Part shown: positions 9,436 to 17,794 of the stretch, one piece after another
Layout: each line of letters opens with the position of its first letter
Numbering within the stretch: position 1 is the first letter of the stretch
Source: Ruminococcus sp.
GTDB taxonomy: Bacteria; Bacillota; Clostridia; Oscillospirales; Ruminococcaceae
NCBI GenBank assembly: GCA_016290875.1
Contig: JAEEVL010000001.1
Coordinates: 124,001 to 188,000 of the forward strand
Reading direction: 5' to 3'
DNA length: 64,000 bases
Notes under the pieces: model-generated
Told to the model about the DNA's origin: nothing
The model's database searches: none
Seen by the model: the letters and a program-made list of their open reading frames with translations, nothing else
Program-made: the position numbers and the translations under genes

Positions 9436-9906
9436 ATGGTTATAATCGAAATGGCAAACGGCAAGAAGATCAAGATAGAACTCTATCCTGATATAGCTCC
9501 TATTTCCTGTGAGAACTTTGAGAAGCTCGTAAAGAACGGCTTCTATGACGGACTTACTTTCCACAGAGTTATCCCGGGCTTTATGATACAGGGCGGCTGT
9601 CCTAATGGTACAGGTACCGGCGGTCCCGGCTGGAATATCAAGGGCGAGTTTGCTGCAAACGGAGTAAAGAACGACCTCAAGCATACAAGAGGTGTTCTCT
9701 CAATGGCTCGTTCAATGATGCCTGACTCAGCAGGTTCACAGTTCTTCATCATGCACGAAGATGCTCCTCACCTTGACGGCAATTATGCAGCTTTCGGTAA
9801 GGTTGTAGAGGGCATGGATGTTGTTGACGAGATAGCTGAAACAGCTACTGATTACAATGACAAGCCTCTTGAGCCTCAGGTTATGAAGAAGGTAACTATC
9901 GAATAA
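9436..9906 (+). CDS. ppiB: cyclophilin-type peptidyl-prolyl isomerase
   Basis: This is a compact single-domain cyclophilin (156 residues) that speeds cis-trans isomerisation of proline bonds. It has no signal peptide, so it should act in the cytoplasm. The active-site block FHRVIPGFMIQGG carries the catalytic Arg, and MARSMMPDSAGSQFFI and FGKVVEGMDVVD match the conserved core. The start at 9436 has GGAGG at a proper distance. It is the second gene of a short operon and is followed by a hairpin. Confidence 0.93.
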   Translation: MVIIEMANGKKIKIELYPDIAPISCENFEKLVKNGFYDGLTFHRVIPGFMIQGGCPNGTGTGGPGWNIKGEFAANGVKNDLKHTRGVLSMARSMMPDSAGSQFFIMHEDAPHLDGNYAAFGKVVEGMDVVDEIAETATDYNDKPLEPQVMKKVTIE

Positions 9907-9914
9907 TGACTTTT

Positions 9915-9955
9915 AAGCCACAGCTTTATATCTGCGGATATCGTAGCTGTGGCTT
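9915..9955 (+). terminator. terminator after ppiB
   Basis: An 11-bp perfect stem (9915-9925 with 9945-9955) closes a 19-base loop that itself holds ATATC/GATAT, with a T-rich stretch downstream. Confidence 0.65.
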
Positions 9956-9985
9956 GATTTGTATTTTTGAGGAGCTGAGCGTGAT

Positions 9986-10465
9986 ATGACTATTGACGAG
10001 ATAAAATCGCTTGTAGACCGCTCATTGTTTGCAACGATCGGCTATACAGACGAAGAGGGCAGGCAGAATGTCAGGAGAGTTTTCTGCGTATGGCATAAGG
10101 GTATAGGGAAGCATCTTATTTCAACAAATACAAGCTCTTCGCACGTTAAGAGCCTGATAAAGAACGGAAATGCCTGTTTGTATTTTTCTGACGATGCGAC
10201 TTTTGAGGGCGTGTGCTTTTATGGACATATAACAGTACATACAGAGAGAAAATATAAGGAACTGCTATGGAATGACGGAGATGAAAAGTATTACCCAAAC
10301 GGAATAGATGATGCTGATTACTGTGTACTGGAGTTTTCAGCCGACAGCGGCAGGTATTATCGCTATGACGGAAAGGGCGACCTTATATATGCTGAGATCG
10401 AGGCATTCGACAAAGACAGAGACTTTGAAAACGGATATTCGGCAACTCAGAAAATATCAAATTAG
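9986..10465 (+). CDS. pyridoxamine 5'-phosphate oxidase-like flavin-binding protein
   Basis: The 159-residue protein has the split-barrel pattern of the PNPOx-like/general-stress-protein-26 group: an N-terminal helix (IDEIKSLVDRSLFATIGYTDEEG), then GRQNVRRVFCVWHKGIGKHLISTNTSSSHVKSLIKNGNACLYF, where paired strands and the TNTSSSHVKSL loop usually bind FMN or F420. It is a family-level call: the substrate is not evident, and it is not a canonical PdxH. It is followed at once by the pta promoter, so it is probably its own short unit. The ATG at 9986 is preceded by GAGGAG at a rather long spacing. Confidence 0.65.
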   Translation: MTIDEIKSLVDRSLFATIGYTDEEGRQNVRRVFCVWHKGIGKHLISTNTSSSHVKSLIKNGNACLYFSDDATFEGVCFYGHITVHTERKYKELLWNDGDEKYYPNGIDDADYCVLEFSADSGRYYRYDGKGDLIYAEIEAFDKDRDFENGYSATQKISN

Positions 10466-10468
10466 GTA

Positions 10469-10497
10469 TTGAAAAATAATAAGACGTGTGATATAAT
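10469..10497 (+). promoter_or_regulatory. promoter of pta
   Basis: TTGAAA (10469-10474), 17-base spacer, TATAAT (10492-10497). Its position rules out the longer pta reading frame that would begin at 10469. Confidence 0.75.
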
Positions 10498-10531
10498 ATT
10501 AAAAGAAATTTACTTTGGAGGTAAAATTACA

Positions 10532-11548
10532 ATGGGTATGTTTGATAAACTTATCGCAAATTTAAAGTCAAGCAAGAAAACTATCGTTTTTACTGAGGGT
10601 AACGACAACCGTATTCTCTCAGCAGCTGACAGACTCCTTAAAGAAGGACTTATGGGCGTAATTCTCTGCGGAAATGTTGACGAAGTTAAGTCAGCAGCTG
10701 CAGCAGGCGGCTTCAATATAGACGGAGCTGAGATACTTGATCCTGTTACTTATCCCGAAATGGATGCTCTCGTTACGCAGATGGCAGAGCTGCGTAAGGG
10801 CAAGATGACTGAGGACGAGTGCCGCACATTCCTTCAGAAATCCAACTATTTCGGAACAATGCTCGTTAAGGCTGGCAAGGCTGATGCTCTTCTCGGAGGC
10901 GCTACATATTCAACAGCTGATACAGTAAGACCTGCACTTCAGATAATCAAGACAAAGAAGGGTTCTAACCTTGTTAGCTCTTCATTCATCCTCTTCAGAG
11001 AAAAGGACGGTCAGGAAGAGAAGATAGCAATGGGTGACTGCGCTATTAACCTCAGCTACTCTGACAGACTCGACAAGGACGGCAACGTTGTTCTCTCAGC
11101 TGCAAGACAGCTCGCAGAGGTTGCTGTTGAAACTGCAAGAACAGCTGATTTCTTCGGTATCGATCCTAAGGTTGCTGTACTCAGCTTCTCAACATACGGC
11201 TCTGGTAAGGGCGGCACAGTTCAGCTCAGCCATGATGCTGTTATCGAAGCTCGTCAGCTCGATCCTAACCTCGTTATTGATGGTGAATTCCAGTTTGATG
11301 CTGCTGTTTCAGCAGAAGTTGCAAAGACAAAGTGCCCTGATTCAAAGGTTGCAGGACAGGCTAATACATTCATCTTCCCGCTTATCGAGGCTGGTAACAT
11401 CGGTTACAAGATCGCTCAGAGACTTGGCGGATTTGAAGCTTACGGTCCTATTCTCCAGGGACTCAATGCTCCTATCAACGATCTTTCAAGAGGCTGCACA
11501 GCTGATGAAGTTTACAAGATGGCTATCATCACAGCTGGTATGGCTTGA
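10532..11548 (+). CDS. pta: phosphate acetyltransferase
   Basis: Pta interconverts acetyl-CoA and acetyl phosphate, the step before ATP formation by acetate kinase in fermentation. The protein is a full-length single-domain Pta (338 residues from MGMFDKL): TEGNDNRILSAADRLLKEG at the N-terminus, LLGGATYSTADTVRPALQII, and the conserved VLSFSTYGSGKGG and VAGQANTFIFPLIEAGNIGYKIAQRLGG blocks. The start at 10532 follows GGAGG (10517-10521); the upstream frame extension lies in the promoter. No acetate kinase gene is adjacent, so the pathway partner must be elsewhere. Confidence 0.93.
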   Translation: MGMFDKLIANLKSSKKTIVFTEGNDNRILSAADRLLKEGLMGVILCGNVDEVKSAAAAGGFNIDGAEILDPVTYPEMDALVTQMAELRKGKMTEDECRTFLQKSNYFGTMLVKAGKADALLGGATYSTADTVRPALQIIKTKKGSNLVSSSFILFREKDGQEEKIAMGDCAINLSYSDRLDKDGNVVLSAARQLAEVAVETARTADFFGIDPKVAVLSFSTYGSGKGGTVQLSHDAVIEARQLDPNLVIDGEFQFDAAVSAEVAKTKCPDSKVAGQANTFIFPLIEAGNIGYKIAQRLGGFEAYGPILQGLNAPINDLSRGCTADEVYKMAIITAGMA

Positions 11549-11570
11549 TCACGTACATTATAAAAGAATT

Positions 11571-11596
11571 AAGGACGCTCCTGCTGGGGCGTCCTT
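11571..11596 (+). terminator. terminator after pta
   Basis: An 11-bp stem with one G-T pair and the tetraloop TGCT, followed by TTGTTGTTTAGTTT. Confidence 0.75.
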
Positions 11597-11620
11597 GTTG
11601 TTTAGTTTATACGAGCAAAG

Positions 11621-11652
11621 AAAAAGCGCCCCATTTAACTGGAGCGCTTTTT
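11621..11652 (-). terminator. terminator of tRNA-Arg transcript
   Basis: AAAAAGCGC (11621-11629) pairs with GCGCTTTTT (11644-11652). Read on the minus strand it follows the tRNA and ends in a T run. Confidence 0.7.
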
Positions 11653-11656
11653 GTTC

Positions 11657-11733
11657 TGGCGTCCCAAAGAGGAGTCGAACCTCCGGCCTACTGCTTAGGA
11701 GGCAGTCGCTCTATCCTACTGAGCTATTGGGAC
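11657..11733 (-). tRNA. tRNA-Arg (anticodon CCU)
   Basis: The cloverleaf is complete: acceptor GTCCCAA/TTGGGAC, D-loop AGTAGGAT, anticodon stem ACTGC/GCAGT with loop CTCCTAA, and T-arm GGAGG-TTCGACT-CCTCT. The anticodon CCT reads AGG. The 3' CCA is encoded (11657-11659). Confidence 0.92.
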
Positions 11734-11827
11734 ATTAACATAAATATTATACCATATTAATTCTATGAAATCAACACTTGCAAAATAATTTTGTTGATTT
11801 AACTTTGTGTCTGCTCGCACAATAATA

Positions 11828-11856
11828 TTGACCTTTTTTCATAAATCTGCTATAAT
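11828..11856 (+). promoter_or_regulatory. promoter of the mscS-rsmA operon
   Basis: TTGACC (11828-11833), 17-base spacer, TATAAT (11851-11856). Confidence 0.75.
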
Positions 11857-11883
11857 GAATATAAGTATAAGTAAAGGGAGATT

Positions 11884-12786
11884 ATGATGCAGGAAGAAAT
11901 AAACTCTGTGCTTCTTGAAGAAACAACAACTTTTATTGAGACTACAACTGATTCTGTTATGCAGGAACAGGTAAGTAAAACAACAAGAGTATTTGAACAC
12001 GGAATTGATAAACTTAAAGAAGCCATGCCGTCTCTTATAATTGCTCTGCTTATATTCGTATTCGGTGCGATAGCGGCAAAAATAATCGTAAGAATAGTAC
12101 GCAGAGCTATGAAAAAATCAAATATTGACAATGCAGCTAAGAATTTCCTTGTTTCTTTTGTCAAGATAATGCTCTATATAAACATTGTGATAATGATGCT
12201 GTCGGCTTTGAAGGTACCGATGTCCTCAATAATCACAATATTCGGTGCTGCCGGACTGGCTGTGTCACTGGCACTTCAGAGCTGTCTTTCAAATCTCGCT
12301 GGCGGTTTCATAATACTTTTCTCTAAGCCGTTTGTTGCTGGAGATATTCTTGAAATAGACGGTTCAGTCGGTAAAGTTGAGACCATAAGCATACTTTACA
12401 CAAAGATAATCACTTTCGACAATAAGACTGTTTTTATCCCTAACGGTAAGGTTTCTGAGGGCAAGATAATAAACTATACAGAGAGCCCGACAAGACGAAT
12501 AGATCTTCAGTTCAATATCAGCTATGCTTCTGATTATCAAAAAGCGAGAGAACTCATACTTGCTGCAGCTGATGCTGACAAGCTGATATTAAAGTCACCG
12601 GCACCGATCGTTCGTATGGCATCACACAGCGACCATTCGGTTACGATCGATGCTCTTGTTTGGGTGAACAATAACGATTACCTTGACGAAAGATATAACA
12701 TGATTGAAGCCGTAAAGGCAAGTTTTGATGAAAACGGCATCGAGATACCATTTAATCAGCTCGATGTTCACATTAAGGAAAGATAA
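11884..12786 (+). CDS. mscS: MscS-family mechanosensitive channel
   Basis: This is a small-conductance mechanosensitive channel (300 residues) that releases solutes on osmotic downshock. An N-terminal amphipathic stretch is followed by about three transmembrane helices (residues roughly 48-70, 90-112 and 115-140). The last is the Gly/Ala-rich pore helix (FGAAGLAVSLALQSCLSNLAGG), followed by the beta domain (FVAGDILEIDGSVGKVETI) and the cytoplasmic cage region. ATG ATG at 11884/11887 follows AAGGGAG. It heads an operon that ends with rsmA; the next gene starts two bases after its stop. Confidence 0.9.
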   Translation: MMQEEINSVLLEETTTFIETTTDSVMQEQVSKTTRVFEHGIDKLKEAMPSLIIALLIFVFGAIAAKIIVRIVRRAMKKSNIDNAAKNFLVSFVKIMLYINIVIMMLSALKVPMSSIITIFGAAGLAVSLALQSCLSNLAGGFIILFSKPFVAGDILEIDGSVGKVETISILYTKIITFDNKTVFIPNGKVSEGKIINYTESPTRRIDLQFNISYASDYQKARELILAAADADKLILKSPAPIVRMASHSDHSVTIDALVWVNNNDYLDERYNMIEAVKASFDENGIEIPFNQLDVHIKER

Positions 12787-12788
12787 AA

Positions 12789-13676
12789 ATGGCTGAAATA
12801 CAAGAAAGAGAAAACAAAACGCCCCCCCCCGCAAAGGCGGCAAAAAAGAAAAGAGAACTGTTCAAATGGTCAAGAGTTATAGCAGCTTTACTTGTGCTTA
12901 TACTGATTTGGTGGTATAACAACTATACACTCAAGACTACCAAAGTTACCCTTTACTCATCCAAGATAAAAGCACCTATGAGGATAGTAGTGATTAGCGA
13001 TCAGCACGCTACAAAGCTTGGAATTAGCAATAAAAGTATCTGTAAAAGGATAGACAAGAACGAACCTGATGCTGTTATGATCCTCGGTGATATGTATACT
13101 ACTGACAGTTCATGGGATCTGATACAGAAACCGATAGATCTTACTGCTGATATTGTAAAAGCAGGCTATCCGGTGTATTTTGTAAGCGGTGAGCATGATA
13201 CAGATCTGAAATACATTGAAGCTCTGCGAAAAGCTGGTGCTCATGTAATGGATTATAAATCTGAGAAGATAAATATCAATGGTAATAAGGTCTGCATATA
13301 CGGTATTGATAACGTATATTACAGTGAAACATTCAATCTCTTTAATGAATTTGATATTGACGAAGACTACTACAACATACTTCTTGCGCATATCCCGAAT
13401 TACAAGAAGTTTGCCGATTTCGGTGCTGATCTTACTCTTTGTGCAGATACTCATGGATGTATGGTACAGCTTCCATTCAATATGGGACCTGTCTTTTATT
13501 CTGATAAGGGCGAGTGGTTTCCTGAGTTCAAGGATATGGACGTTTACGATAAGGGACGATTTGATTATGAAGGCGGAACGATGTTTATAACTTCCGGTAT
13601 CGGCGTATCGCCTATGCCTATAAGGTTCAATAACCGTCCGGAAGTTGTGATAATAGATATCAAGCCGGGAAAATAA
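12789..13676 (+). CDS. membrane-anchored calcineurin-like phosphoesterase
   Basis: A single N-terminal helix (about residues 31-43, VIAALLVLILIWW) anchors a metallophosphoesterase domain. The metal-binding blocks are visible in order: SDQH (DxH), GDMY (GD), GEHD in place of the usual GNHD, AHIPN, and DTHG where GHTHG is usual. This is close to the YkuE/UDP-diacylglucosamine-hydrolase-like membrane group, but the Asn-to-Glu and first His-to-Asp changes make activity uncertain. The reading frame crosses a run of nine C (12822-12830, encoding Pro-Pro-Pro) 12 codons after the start. It follows mscS by two bases; AAGGAAAG in the mscS tail serves as its ribosome binding site. Confidence 0.75.
   Translation: MAEIQERENKTPPPAKAAKKKRELFKWSRVIAALLVLILIWWYNNYTLKTTKVTLYSSKIKAPMRIVVISDQHATKLGISNKSICKRIDKNEPDAVMILGDMYTTDSSWDLIQKPIDLTADIVKAGYPVYFVSGEHDTDLKYIEALRKAGAHVMDYKSEKININGNKVCIYGIDNVYYSETFNLFNEFDIDEDYYNILLAHIPNYKKFADFGADLTLCADTHGCMVQLPFNMGPVFYSDKGEWFPEFKDMDVYDKGRFDYEGGTMFITSGIGVSPMPIRFNNRPEVVIIDIKPGK
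12822..12830 (+). repeat. C9 homopolymer inside the phosphoesterase gene
   Basis: Nine consecutive C residues near the start of the coding region. Gain or loss of one base would shift the frame after codon 11-14. Confidence 0.9.
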
Positions 13677-13685
13677 GGCGGGTAA

Positions 13686-14921
13686 ATGATGCATACTGAT
13701 ATTATAGTTATCGGCGGGGGAGCTTCCGGTATAACTGCTGCGTGTGAAGCAAAGAAAACGTTTCCTCAGGCAGAAGTTGTTATATGTGAAAGACTTGATA
13801 GAATCGGCAAGAAAATTCTTTCCACCGGCAACGGAAAATGCAATTTAAGTAATAAGTTTCTTGAAAGCAAAAACTATCACGGTTCAGTGAATGCCATGAG
13901 ATATATAGCGGCTTCACCTTCGGCTGAAGAATGGTTTTCGGAAGCCGGAATCATATGTATTGCTGATGAACAGGGGAGAATGTACCCGTACAGCGGCAGT
14001 GCGGCTTCTGTTCTGAATGCTTTGAGACTAAGACTCAAAGAGCATGGCGTTGTCGAAATGTGTGGCTTTGAAGTCGGAGATATAGCTCCTGACAGAAACG
14101 GATATACTATAACTTCAGCTGACGGAAGAGTTGTTTCATGCAGGCGTATCATTATTGCAGCCGGTGGATATGCTACGCCTAATATGGGAACTGACGGTAC
14201 AATGATAAGAGTGCTTCGCGGCAAGGGGATAACGTCAGAAAAGATAGTGCCTGCTGTTGCACCGCTCCGTGTTGATGCAGAAAGTGTTAAGGGACTTAAA
14301 GGTGTTCGTGCAAAGTGTATTGTGAAAGCATCAGCGGATGGCAAAGTCATTCGTGAAGAAAAAGGCGAAGTGCAGTTCACAGAGAATTCTCTTTCTGGTA
14401 TCTGTGTGTTCAATATGGCGTATCTGTTTGGAGAGTATGGTGAAAGATTAAAGCTTGATCTTGATCTTGCACCTGATATGTCAGAAAGCGATATAGAGGC
14501 TTATTTGTATACAATTATTGCACAGCGTTCAGACTGCGAATTGAACGAGCTGCTGACAGGTATGTTCAGTAAGAATCTTGCGGTATACCTTGTAAAAACT
14601 ACTCTCAGAAGAGCGATGACAGAACCGATTTCCGGCATATCCGGCAGGGATATATCTGCTCTTGTGAAAAGGATCAAAAATTGTAGTTTTTCTGTTACAG
14701 GAACATCTTCATGGCAGAATGCTCAGGCAACTCTTGGCGGTATAGGCGCTGATGAAATAACTGATGAACTTGAATCGCGGCGTTTTAAGGGAGTCTACCT
14801 TTGCGGTGAGATACTTGATACGGTCGGAGACTGTGGCGGTTACAATCTTCAATGGGCGTGGTCGTCAGGCCTTACAGCAGGCAGAAACTGTGCTTTATCG
14901 TTGAAGGGAGAGCTGAAATGA
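13686..14921 (+). CDS. HI0933-family FAD-dependent oxidoreductase
   Basis: The N-terminus IVIGGGASGITAACEAK is a dinucleotide-binding GxGxxG fold. RIGKKILSTGNGKCNLSN is the hallmark of the HI0933/YhiN flavoprotein family, and the C-terminal CGEILDTVGDCGGYNLQWAWSSG closes the FAD site. The physiological substrate of this family is not established. It lies between the phosphoesterase and another flavoprotein; its stop overlaps the next start (ATGA, 14918-14921), indicating translational coupling. Start ATG 13686 or 13689 cannot be separated. Confidence 0.85.
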   Translation: MMHTDIIVIGGGASGITAACEAKKTFPQAEVVICERLDRIGKKILSTGNGKCNLSNKFLESKNYHGSVNAMRYIAASPSAEEWFSEAGIICIADEQGRMYPYSGSAASVLNALRLRLKEHGVVEMCGFEVGDIAPDRNGYTITSADGRVVSCRRIIIAAGGYATPNMGTDGTMIRVLRGKGITSEKIVPAVAPLRVDAESVKGLKGVRAKCIVKASADGKVIREEKGEVQFTENSLSGICVFNMAYLFGEYGERLKLDLDLAPDMSESDIEAYLYTIIAQRSDCELNELLTGMFSKNLAVYLVKTTLRRAMTEPISGISGRDISALVKRIKNCSFSVTGTSSWQNAQATLGGIGADEITDELESRRFKGVYLCGEILDTVGDCGGYNLQWAWSSGLTAGRNCALSLKGELK

Positions 14922-16504
14922 TTATCAGAGTTACAGGTATAAAAGTTTCCCTTGATGAAAATCTGAAAGATCTCAGAGCGTTTTGTTCAAGAAAGCTGAA
15001 GATAGACTGTAAGCAGATTAAAAGTGCTGTGTTGTTCAAAAAATCAGTTGATGCAAGAAAGAAGAATGATGTTCATTTCATTCTTTCGGTTGATATCGAG
15101 ACTGATAATGTAAAATTGCTCAAACGCATGAAAAATGCTACTGAAGTACATCATGAAGAATACAAATGTAAAACTGTTCCTGAGAATTCAGAGCGTCCGG
15201 TTATAGTAGGATTTGGACCTGCAGGGATGTTTGCGGCTCTTGTGCTTGCTATGGCAGGTGCAAGACCGATAGTTCTTGAACGCGGACTTGATGTTGACAG
15301 TCGTTGTGAGAAGGTAGATGAATTCAGAAATACCGGCAGGCTTGATACTGAATGTAATGTGCAGTTCGGTGAGGGCGGCGCTGGAACTTTTTCCGACGGC
15401 AAGCTGAATACAGGAATCAGAGACGGGAGAATAGGCTGGATAATAGAACGCTTTGTAGAATTCGGCGCACCGGATGAGATACTATATCTTGCAAAGCCTC
15501 ATATCGGCACTGATAAGCTTCGCGGTGCTGTTAAAGCACTCAGAGAGCGTGTTATAGCACTTGGCGGTGAAGTAAAGTTCGGAGCAAAGGTCACGGGTTT
15601 TGAGTTTAGTGACGGTGCTGTAAATTCAGTTGAATATACTTCAAACGGCAAGCTGAATAAGATAGATACTCACAATGTGATTCTTGCAACAGGTCATAGT
15701 GCGAGAGACATTTTTGAGCTACTGTATGCTAATAAAGTTGCTTTGTCACAGAAAACTTTTTCAGTAGGTGTTCGTATTGAACACAGGCGTGAAGATATAG
15801 ACAAGGCTATGTATGGAGAATTTGCTGGTCATCCTGCGTTAAAGGCTGCTGATTATAAGCTGGCTGTTCACCTTCCGAATGGCAGATCTCTTTACACGTT
15901 CTGTATGTGTCCGGGAGGCTATGTAATGGCTGCTTCGTCGGAGGAGGGCAGACTTGCTGTCAATGGAATGAGCTTTTTTGCTCGTGACGCTGACAATTCC
16001 AACAGTGCGTTACTTGTTAACATTTATACTGAGGATATGAACAGTGAGCATCCTCTTGCCGGAATGTATATTCAGCGTGATATTGAAGAAAAGGCTTTCA
16101 AGGCTGGCGGAAGCGATTACAGTGCTCCGTGTATCAAAGTCGGTGATTTCCTGGGTGGTCCTTCTTCAGAAGGCTACGGAAAGGTTGAACCATCTTATCG
16201 TCCTGGAGTAAAAACAGCTTCTCCGGAAGAGTATCTTCCGGATTATGTCTGCGAGACGCTGAGACTTGGTATACCTGAAATGGGAAAGAGAATTCACGGA
16301 TTTGATTCTCCGGATGCTGTACTCACCGGAGTTGAGAGCCGCAGTAGTTCTCCTGTGCGTATTGACAGGGGAGAGGACTTACAGTCCTTATCAGTAAAAG
16401 GACTCTACCCTTGCGGTGAGGGGGCAGGTTATGCAGGGGGCATTATTTCAGCAGCGGTTGACGGAATGAAGTGTGCTGAAGCAGTAATAAACAATCTTTT
16501 ATAA
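14918..16504 (+). CDS. FAD-dependent dehydrogenase, COG2509-like
   Basis: This 528-residue flavoprotein has an N-terminal domain of about 95 residues (IIRVTGIKVSLDENLKDLRAF) and then the FAD-binding block VIVGFGPAGMFAALVLAMAGARPIVLERG. QFGEGGAGTFSDGKLNTG and the C-terminal GLYPCGEGAGYAGGIISAAVDG are characteristic of the uncharacterised dehydrogenase group COG2509. Function is unknown; redox tailoring is likely. The start at 14918 overlaps the previous stop by four bases, and GGGAGAG lies just upstream; an upstream in-frame ATG at 14852 lies inside the preceding gene and is not needed. Confidence 0.85.
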   Translation: MIIRVTGIKVSLDENLKDLRAFCSRKLKIDCKQIKSAVLFKKSVDARKKNDVHFILSVDIETDNVKLLKRMKNATEVHHEEYKCKTVPENSERPVIVGFGPAGMFAALVLAMAGARPIVLERGLDVDSRCEKVDEFRNTGRLDTECNVQFGEGGAGTFSDGKLNTGIRDGRIGWIIERFVEFGAPDEILYLAKPHIGTDKLRGAVKALRERVIALGGEVKFGAKVTGFEFSDGAVNSVEYTSNGKLNKIDTHNVILATGHSARDIFELLYANKVALSQKTFSVGVRIEHRREDIDKAMYGEFAGHPALKAADYKLAVHLPNGRSLYTFCMCPGGYVMAASSEEGRLAVNGMSFFARDADNSNSALLVNIYTEDMNSEHPLAGMYIQRDIEEKAFKAGGSDYSAPCIKVGDFLGGPSSEGYGKVEPSYRPGVKTASPEEYLPDYVCETLRLGIPEMGKRIHGFDSPDAVLTGVESRSSSPVRIDRGEDLQSLSVKGLYPCGEGAGYAGGIISAAVDGMKCAEAVINNLL

Positions 16505-16532
16505 ACACAAACGTATCGCAAAGGAGGCAATT

Positions 16533-16796
16533 ATGAAGATCAATGTTATTGGCGGAGAAATGCAGAGAGCAGAAATAGATGAATACATAAAATATGCGGC
16601 AAATAAGTATACAGGACGTCAGATAAGCGAGATTGATATTACTATCGACGGCGAGTTTATTGATCTGAAATGCCATTTTGCTGATATGGATTTTCAGCGT
16701 GCATACCGTTCTGCCGATTATCTGGTGAATAGTATGGAAAAGCTCAACGACGCTAAACAGAGCGAATTTGCGCAGAAAGAGCGTCATAAGGTTTAG
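16533..16796 (+). CDS. conserved small hypothetical protein
   Basis: An 87-residue soluble protein with no motif I recognise. It has AAGGAGG at an ideal distance and sits between the COG2509 flavoprotein and rsmA, with the rsmA ribosome binding site overlapping its stop codon. The pattern of short strands (MKINVIGG, EIDITIDGEFIDLKCHF) and two helices suggests a compact alpha/beta fold. It is clearly translated as part of the operon, but its role is unknown. Confidence 0.7.
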   Translation: MKINVIGGEMQRAEIDEYIKYAANKYTGRQISEIDITIDGEFIDLKCHFADMDFQRAYRSADYLVNSMEKLNDAKQSEFAQKERHKV

Positions 16797-16806
16797 GAGT
16801 AATAAT

Positions 16807-17667
16807 ATGGTTCTTACAAATATCGGGACAGTAAAGGATATACTTTCCCGTCACGGATTCAGCTTTTCAAAGGGACTTGGACAGAATTTTATAATAAATC
16901 CTGATATTTGCCCGAAAATAGCTGAAATGGGTAATGCAGGCGAAGGCTTCGGTGTACTTGAGATAGGTACCGGAATAGGTGTTCTTACAGCTGAGCTTGC
17001 TAAACGAGCTGATAAGGTTGCAGCCGTTGAAATAGATACGCGCCTGCTGCCGATACTTGAGGAGACACTTGCGGATTTCAGTAACGTGAAGATATTCAAT
17101 GAAGACGTAATGAAGTGCGATCTTCATAAGATAATACGCGAGGAATTCGTCGGACTTCATGCAGCAGTATGTGCAAATCTGCCTTATTATATAACTTCTC
17201 CGGTAATTATGCTGCTCCTTGAAAGCAGGCTTCCGGTTGAGTCTATAACTGTAATGGTGCAGAAAGAAGCGGCTCAGCGCCTTTGTGCTAAGGTCGGTTC
17301 AAGAGATGCAGGAGCTATTACGGTTGCTGTTAATTACTATGGAACTGCCAGGCAGTTGTTTGGAGTTTCAAGAGGAAGCTTTATGCCGGCACCGAATGTT
17401 GATTCAGCTGTTATAAGGATCGATCCTTCAGCTGAACCGCGTCTTCCTGAAGCTGAAGAAAAGTTCTTTTTCAGAGTAGTAAAGAGTGGTTTTTCACAGC
17501 GCAGAAAAACTGCTGCAAATGCGGTTTCTTCGCAAATGGGAATGCCTAAGGATATGGTCTATGAAGCTCTTTTAGCCGTCGGTCTTACAGAAACAGCAAG
17601 ACTTGAGCAGCTTGAACTCGATGAGCTTATGGCTTTCTCTTCAAAACTTAAAGAATTATCTGAATAA
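16807..17667 (+). CDS. rsmA: 16S rRNA (adenine1518-N6/adenine1519-N6)-dimethyltransferase
   Basis: RsmA/KsgA dimethylates two adjacent adenines in the 3' hairpin of 16S rRNA during 30S assembly. The 286-residue protein has the N-terminal FSFSKGLGQNFIINPDI, SAM-binding motif I LEIGTGIGVLTAELAKR, and the catalytic NLPYYI motif, with SGFSQRRKTAANAV at the C-terminal domain. I choose ATG 16807, since AGGAGT overlaps the stop of the previous gene; an upstream start at 16768 would overlap that gene heavily. It is last in the operon and is followed by a terminator. Confidence 0.93.
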   Translation: MVLTNIGTVKDILSRHGFSFSKGLGQNFIINPDICPKIAEMGNAGEGFGVLEIGTGIGVLTAELAKRADKVAAVEIDTRLLPILEETLADFSNVKIFNEDVMKCDLHKIIREEFVGLHAAVCANLPYYITSPVIMLLLESRLPVESITVMVQKEAAQRLCAKVGSRDAGAITVAVNYYGTARQLFGVSRGSFMPAPNVDSAVIRIDPSAEPRLPEAEEKFFFRVVKSGFSQRRKTAANAVSSQMGMPKDMVYEALLAVGLTETARLEQLELDELMAFSSKLKELSE

Positions 17668-17672
17668 AACGA

Positions 17673-17698
17673 GCCTGAAAGTTATATCGCTTTCAGGC
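17673..17698 (+). terminator. terminator after rsmA
   Basis: GCCTGAAAG (17673-17681) pairs with CTTTCAGGC (17690-17698), followed by CTTTTTC. Confidence 0.8.
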
Positions 17699-17725
17699 CT
17701 TTTTCAATTTGCACTGTTCATTTAT

Positions 17726-17759
17726 TACGACATGATTCTCTATGAGAAAGTGATATAAT
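17726..17759 (+). promoter_or_regulatory. possible Spo0A-dependent promoter of spoIIE
   Basis: TATAAT (17754-17759) is clear but has no fitting -35 hexamer. At the -35 position lies TGTCGTA on the minus strand (17726-17732), one base from the 0A-box core TGTCGAA. In Bacillus subtilis spoIIE is activated by Spo0A~P through boxes near -35; the match here is suggestive only. Confidence 0.35.
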
Positions 17760-17794
17760 AGTTTAGTCAAAACTAAAGAAATGAGGTCGTGATT

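Noticed and set aside
11034..11738. 234-codon frame overlapping pta, tRNA-Arg and a terminator
   Set aside because: It is a shadow in another frame of pta and runs through a tRNA gene.
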